From positions 1 to 9,102 of the forward strand of contig CAKZKZ010000209.1 in assembly GCA_937124495.1 (NCBI GenBank): a stretch of 9,102 bases of DNA, written 5' to 3'. Below the pieces are notes generated by a model, which saw nothing but the letters and a program-made list of their open reading frames with translations, searched no databases and was not told the DNA's origin. Source of the stretch: an uncultured Dokdonia sp. GTDB lineage: Bacteria; Bacteroidota; Bacteroidia; Flavobacteriales; Flavobacteriaceae. The position numbers and the translations under genes were made by a program. Shown piece by piece: positions 5,308 through 9,102 of the stretch. The first letter of the stretch is position 1. Each line of letters begins with the position of its first letter.

Positions 5308-7452
5308 AGTATCTTTCATATAAAGAAAGAGTCCTTGTTACACTACATTCAAAAAAACACACAGCTTCCTGAATCAGGTATAAAAAACACGCTTAAGCTT
5401 CTCGCAGAAGATTGCACACTACCCTTTATTGCTCGCTATCGTAAAGAAGCTACGGGTAATCTAGATGAAGTGGAGATTGAAAAGATCATCACGTTTAAAG
5501 AGCAATTTGAAACACTAGAAAAGCGTAAAAAAACGATCTTAAAAGCATTAGAAGAACAAGGTGTTTTAACAGATCAACTGCAATCAAAAATAACAGTATC
5601 CCAAGATCTCACTACCCTAGAAGATCTATACCTTCCGTATAAGAAAAAACGTAAGACCAAAGCAGAAACAGCACGTAAAAATGGTCTCGAACCACTGGCT
5701 AAAATGATCATGAGTCAGAATGCAAATAATCTGGAAGGGTTAGCTCATCGGTATACCAATACTGAAGTACCTTCTCCAGAAGACGCTTTGGAAGGTGCCC
5801 GTCATATTATAGCTGAGTGGATCAACGAGCGAACGGATATACGTACAGGAATCAGAAATCAATTAGAGCGTTTTGCAATGATTGAAACCAAAGTCATCAA
5901 GACGAAAGAATCTGATGAAAAAGCGCAGAAATTTAGAGATTATTTTAACTGGTCAGAGTCTTTACAACGATGTCCTTCACATCGGTTACTCGCCATTTTA
6001 AGAGCAGAAAATGAAGGATATATTCGTGTAAAAATCACTATTGATGATGAGCGTGCTTTAGAAAAAATAGAACGTAAACTCATAAGATCTCATAATGAAT
6101 GTGCCTCTCAGATAGAACTCGCCGTAAAAGATGCCTACAAGCGTTTATTACTTCCTTCGTTATCCAATGAAGCCTTATCTGAAGCCAAAAAGAAAGCCGA
6201 TGAAACTGCGATTCAAGTATTTGCTAAGAATCTAAAACAACTCCTGCTCGGGTCTCCCTTAGGTGAAAAACGGATTCTAGCGATTGATCCAGGGTTTAGG
6301 ACAGGTTGTAAAGTGGTGTGCCTCGATGCACAAGGTAGTTTATTGCATAATGAAACCATCTATCCGCATGCGCCCAAAAACGATGATAAAGGCGCCATTA
6401 AGAAGTTAAGTTCGCTTACAGACGCCTATAAAATTGAAGCCATTGCTATTGGTAATGGAACCGCTTCTCGCGAAACCGAACGTCTTATCAAACGGATTCA
6501 TTTTAAAAATGAGATGCAGGTATTTGTGGTGAGTGAAGCAGGGGCTTCGATTTATTCTGCTTCCAAAATCGCCAGAGATGAATTTCCTAATTATGATGTT
6601 ACGGTACGCGGTGCCGTTTCTATCGGGAGACGTCTTGCCGATCCGTTGGCAGAACTGGTAAAAATTGATGCTAAGTCTATTGGTGTCGGTCAATACCAGC
6701 ATGATGTTGATCAAACGGCACTTAAAAACAGTTTAGACCGTGTCGTAGAGAATTGTGTGAATAGCGTTGGTGTCAATGTCAATACGGCAAGTGCTCCATT
6801 ACTCAGTTATGTATCTGGCATTGGACCCAAATTGGCAGAAGGTGTGGTACGCTTTCGCGAAAGCGAAGGACCCTTTACCTCAAGAGTTGCTATAAAGAAA
6901 GTGCCTCGTCTGGGTGGAAAAGCCTTTGAGCAAGCTGCTGGTTTCCTTCGAATCAAAAGTGCTAAAAATCCACTGGATGACTCCTCGGTGCATCCTGAAC
7001 GATATAAACTTGTAGAGAAAATAGCCAAAGATCAGAAGATTTCTATTGCTGAAATGGTCGGAAACAGCAAACTTTTACAAGACATTGATCTACAAAAATA
7101 CGTTACAGAAGATGTGGGAATACCTACACTGACTGATATTATCACAGAATTAGAAAAACCAGGGCTTGACATTCGGGAAAAAGCAAAGGTGTTTACATTT
7201 AATCAAAACATCAGAACGATTGAAGATGTACAAGCGGGACAATTACTTCCTGGGATTGTAAATAATGTGACTAATTTTGGATGCTTTGTAGATATTGGTA
7301 TCAAAGAAAGCGGACTCATTCATATTTCAAATCTTGCCGATGGTTTTGTGTCTGATGTTTCGGCACACGTGAGTTTGCAACAACAAATCATCGTAAAAGT
7401 ACTCGAGGTTGACATTTCGCGAAAGCGTATCCAACTTAAATTACATACTTAA
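5305..7452 (+). CDS. tex: Tex family RNA-binding/transcription accessory protein
   Basis: Homologue of Tex/YhgF, a cytoplasmic nucleic-acid-binding protein linked in other bacteria to transcription and RNA metabolism. Domains in order (numbered from 5305): N-terminal helical region with the family signature FIARYRKE (41-48); RNase H-like YqgF domain from about 322 with AIDPG (Asp328), GNGTASRET (383-391) and SEAGAS (410-415); helix-hairpin-helix region about 493-560 with SGIG (504-507) and VPRLGGKAFEQ; C-terminal S1 domain from about 642 (PGIVNNVTNFGCFVDIG). All parts of the family are present at 715 aa. No ATG fits the N-terminus: an in-frame stop lies at 5296-5298, and the candidates are TTG at 5305 or TTG at 5335. 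The latter gives a start (MLHYIQ) of typical family length and lies properly downstream of the promoter box, so the first ten residues are doubtful. It is first in a probable three-gene cluster. Confidence 0.96.
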   Translation: MSIFHIKKESLLHYIQKNTQLPESGIKNTLKLLAEDCTLPFIARYRKEATGNLDEVEIEKIITFKEQFETLEKRKKTILKALEEQGVLTDQLQSKITVSQDLTTLEDLYLPYKKKRKTKAETARKNGLEPLAKMIMSQNANNLEGLAHRYTNTEVPSPEDALEGARHIIAEWINERTDIRTGIRNQLERFAMIETKVIKTKESDEKAQKFRDYFNWSESLQRCPSHRLLAILRAENEGYIRVKITIDDERALEKIERKLIRSHNECASQIELAVKDAYKRLLLPSLSNEALSEAKKKADETAIQVFAKNLKQLLLGSPLGEKRILAIDPGFRTGCKVVCLDAQGSLLHNETIYPHAPKNDDKGAIKKLSSLTDAYKIEAIAIGNGTASRETERLIKRIHFKNEMQVFVVSEAGASIYSASKIARDEFPNYDVTVRGAVSIGRRLADPLAELVKIDAKSIGVGQYQHDVDQTALKNSLDRVVENCVNSVGVNVNTASAPLLSYVSGIGPKLAEGVVRFRESEGPFTSRVAIKKVPRLGGKAFEQAAGFLRIKSAKNPLDDSSVHPERYKLVEKIAKDQKISIAEMVGNSKLLQDIDLQKYVTEDVGIPTLTDIITELEKPGLDIREKAKVFTFNQNIRTIEDVQAGQLLPGIVNNVTNFGCFVDIGIKESGLIHISNLADGFVSDVSAHVSLQQQIIVKVLEVDISRKRIQLKLHT
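6850..6865. repeat. Palindrome CGCTTTCGCGAAAGCG inside tex
   Basis: Perfect 16-bp palindrome extending the 14-bp metG copy by one base on each side. It encodes RFRES (residues 516-520 counted from 5305) in the helix-hairpin-helix region with the same five codons as in metG. A degenerate relative, TCGCGAAA within CTTCTCGCGAAACC, occurs earlier in tex near 6465-6477. Confidence 0.85.
7415..7428. repeat. Partial copy TTTCGCGAAAGCGT at the 3' end of tex
   Basis: It contains the complete 10-bp palindromic core TTTCGCGAAA and the right arm GCGT, but the left arm is lost. It is read in a different frame from the other copies (ATT TCG CGA AAG CGT gives ISRKR) over S1-domain residues that are normal for the family. 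Confidence 0.7.
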
Positions 7453-7469
7453 TAATAAAACTAGACTAT

Positions 7470-8906
7470 ATGCGCATCGTTGCCTTATTATTTTTAATAC
7501 TTACCTCTTTTTACAGTGTTGCCCAAGAGCCATTTTTGACTTTTGATCATAATGTGAACACGCTAGGTAAAAAGGCTACACAGCTTTTTTCGGCTGTATT
7601 TCCAGAAAACAACACCTTTTTAATTTTTGTAGAGGACAAAAAACAATTATCAGTCTATCAGTTTGATGAAAACGGACAAGAAACTGCAGAAGGATTTTCT
7701 TTTCCCAACTTTGCAAAAAAATATCCTAACATAGGAGGCTATATACATCAAGGTGATACGTATACGTTATTCTTATCGACCCTAAACAAGAAAAAATGGG
7801 CGATTGTCACCCTTGATTTTAAACACAAATCATTTGATCTTAAAGAAACCAAACTCGAAATAAAAGGAGATCGTGTTTTAGAATCCCTAACCTATAATGG
7901 CAAGCATTATTTATTCACCATACAACGAGACACGTCTACTTTTGAAGTCTATGTTTTGGGTCCCAAAGGAATGCTAACAACAAAGGAATTTTCTTTTGAA
8001 AGCACTGACTTTGGAGAAGGAAGACGTACCATTCCAAATCTAGATCGTTTATTACAAAATACGTTTACAAAAGATGCTACGATTATAGACAGTGATTCTC
8101 CTATTGCGCTAGAATCTTCAAAACAAAAAATTAAATTTTACCAAGATAAAGCCCTTGTCACCCTTACGATTGATGCATCTAAGAGACAAACGTATTATTT
8201 ACAGTTTGATTTAGAAAACAACACCTCCAGTGAACAAACAATCGCTAAGGCTTCGTTTGATAAAGATATTCTTAGTGCCAAGTCTAACTCCTTTATTTTT
8301 GAAGACAAACTCTTTGTTCTAAAAACCTCTTCTGATGAAATGGATTTTTCTATCTACAACTTAGATTCTATGAAAAATCTCGCTTCTTTTTCTGCCCGAA
8401 AAGGAACGCCTATTACGTTTAAAAACACGCCTATTATTCAAGAAGGAGGGGAATTTGATTCTTATCGTGAGCTTGAAAAAACATCTAAGTTTTTACGTAA
8501 AGTAGCCTCTTCAAACCCTGCTATTGCTGTTTTTAAAGAAGATGACAATTATATTATTACATTAGGAGCTACCAAAGAAATTACCAAAAATGGCCCTATG
8601 TTTATATATGGCACTGGACTTGCTGGAGCTGTGGTAGGAGGTCTTATTACAGGTCTTGGAAATGCTATGTATTATCAATACAATGCCTATACTTATACAA
8701 AGAGTGCTCGTTTTCAAATGGTATTGGATAGCGATTTACAATTTGTTCCAGATGCAGAAATTCCGTTAAATTCTTTTGATAACATCAAAGAGTTTACGCA
8801 AGAAACATCTCCGAGAGTCATACAAACTGTCTTTAAATTAAATGATTCTTATATATGGGGCGCTTTAGACTCTAAAAACAACTCCATTAATTTCTTTAGG
8901 TTTTAA
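7470..8906 (+). CDS. Secreted protein of unknown function with a glycine-zipper segment, paralogue of the 2510-3949 product
   Basis: I do not recognise the family. The 478-aa product starts with a signal peptide (MRIVALLFLILTSFYSVAQE, likely cut after Gln19 or nearby). About five strand-turn-strand units (roughly residues 48-75, 96-125, 142-172, 220-250 and 275-305) suggest a propeller-like beta domain (inference). ITFKNTP (315-321) and TSKFLRKVAS (338-347) match the paralogue. Unlike it, this protein has a hydrophobic Gly-rich stretch at about 378-400 with Gly383, 386, 390, 391, 395 and 397 in GxxG/GxxxG spacing, like a glycine zipper that could insert in or pack against a membrane. It lies 17 nt after tex with no promoter box in between and 3 nt before the next gene, so it is probably co-transcribed with both. 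Confidence 0.92.
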   Translation: MRIVALLFLILTSFYSVAQEPFLTFDHNVNTLGKKATQLFSAVFPENNTFLIFVEDKKQLSVYQFDENGQETAEGFSFPNFAKKYPNIGGYIHQGDTYTLFLSTLNKKKWAIVTLDFKHKSFDLKETKLEIKGDRVLESLTYNGKHYLFTIQRDTSTFEVYVLGPKGMLTTKEFSFESTDFGEGRRTIPNLDRLLQNTFTKDATIIDSDSPIALESSKQKIKFYQDKALVTLTIDASKRQTYYLQFDLENNTSSEQTIAKASFDKDILSAKSNSFIFEDKLFVLKTSSDEMDFSIYNLDSMKNLASFSARKGTPITFKNTPIIQEGGEFDSYRELEKTSKFLRKVASSNPAIAVFKEDDNYIITLGATKEITKNGPMFIYGTGLAGAVVGGLITGLGNAMYYQYNAYTYTKSARFQMVLDSDLQFVPDAEIPLNSFDNIKEFTQETSPRVIQTVFKLNDSYIWGALDSKNNSINFFRF

Positions 8907-8909
8907 TAC

Positions 8910-9102
8910 GTGCTCAAAATCGCCTACCATCCTATTTATAAACATCATTTACCCGATGGGCATCGTTTCCCAATGGCAAAATATGATTTACTCCCTCGGC
9001 AACTCATACATGAAGGTACGTGTACGCAAGAAAACTTCTTTGAACCTAAAGTCATAGAAGACGCTCATATAGTACGATGTCATACCCAAGAATATCTTAC
9101 CA
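8910..9102 (+). CDS. Histone deacetylase / AcuC-family protein, N-terminal part (cut by window end)
   Basis: Only the first 64 codons are in the window. The N-terminus LKIAYHPIYKHHLPDGHRFP followed by MAKYDLL is the characteristic opening of the bacterial histone-deacetylase/acetoin-utilisation (AcuC, acetylpolyamine amidohydrolase) superfamily, zinc-dependent deacetylases of acetyl-lysine or acetyl-polyamines. HTQEYL near the window end fits the following conserved segment. The start is GTG at 8910, since the first in-frame ATG is codon 22, inside the conserved block. It begins 3 nt after the stop of the preceding gene. The catalytic His/Asp metal site lies beyond the window, so activity cannot be judged. 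Confidence 0.9.
   Translation, partial: MLKIAYHPIYKHHLPDGHRFPMAKYDLLPRQLIHEGTCTQENFFEPKVIEDAHIVRCHTQEYLT

Noticed and set aside
1..9102. CRISPR array, tRNA or rRNA genes, insertion sequence or phage genes
   Set aside because: No regularly spaced direct repeats, RNA-gene signatures, transposase or integrase motifs were seen on either strand.

Overview
The window looks like chromosomal DNA from a member of the Bacteroidota, most likely the family Flavobacteriaceae. It is AT-rich. Starts lack clear Shine-Dalgarno sites and are preceded by A-rich leaders, and several genes have a TAnnTTTG box (the Bacteroidota -7 element) about 20-30 nt before the start codon. Signal peptides end in the flavobacterial style ('..VAQE', '..YSQE'), and a lipoprotein has 'LQSC' as its lipobox. 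The genus cannot be fixed from this sequence.

Layout. Positions 1-323 hold no supportable gene: a composite inverted-repeat element lies at the left edge and a likely promoter box at 297-304. Then comes metG (324-2408, +), a methionyl-tRNA synthetase with a C-terminal tRNA-binding domain and an apparent repeat-derived in-frame insert. It is followed by an AT-rich gene for a secreted protein of unknown function (2510-3949, +). A serine beta-lactamase-like hydrolase predicted to be a lipoprotein (3969-5075, -) converges on that gene with only 19 nt between them. A divergent intergenic region of roughly 230 nt carries one promoter box for each side plus an unassigned hairpin with a T-run. To its right is a rightward cluster: tex (5305 or 5335 to 7452), a second secreted protein of unknown function (7470-8906), and the start of a histone-deacetylase/AcuC-family gene (from 8910, cut by the window end). 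Gaps of 17 and 3 nt suggest these three are co-transcribed.

How the parts relate. metG and tex are housekeeping genes of translation and of RNA/transcription maintenance. The two secreted proteins (479 and 478 aa) are paralogues of a family I do not recognise. They align without gaps over part of the N-terminal half and share an ITFKNTP block and a (T/N)(S/N)KFL(K/R)K(I/V)AS block. At the same point near the C-terminus one carries a soluble Gly/Ser-rich stretch and the other a hydrophobic glycine-zipper segment. No classical defence, mobile or biosynthetic system is visible. The most noteworthy non-gene signals are an over-represented palindrome, GCTTTCGCGAAAGC, found inside both metG and tex, and the repeat-like insert inside metG.
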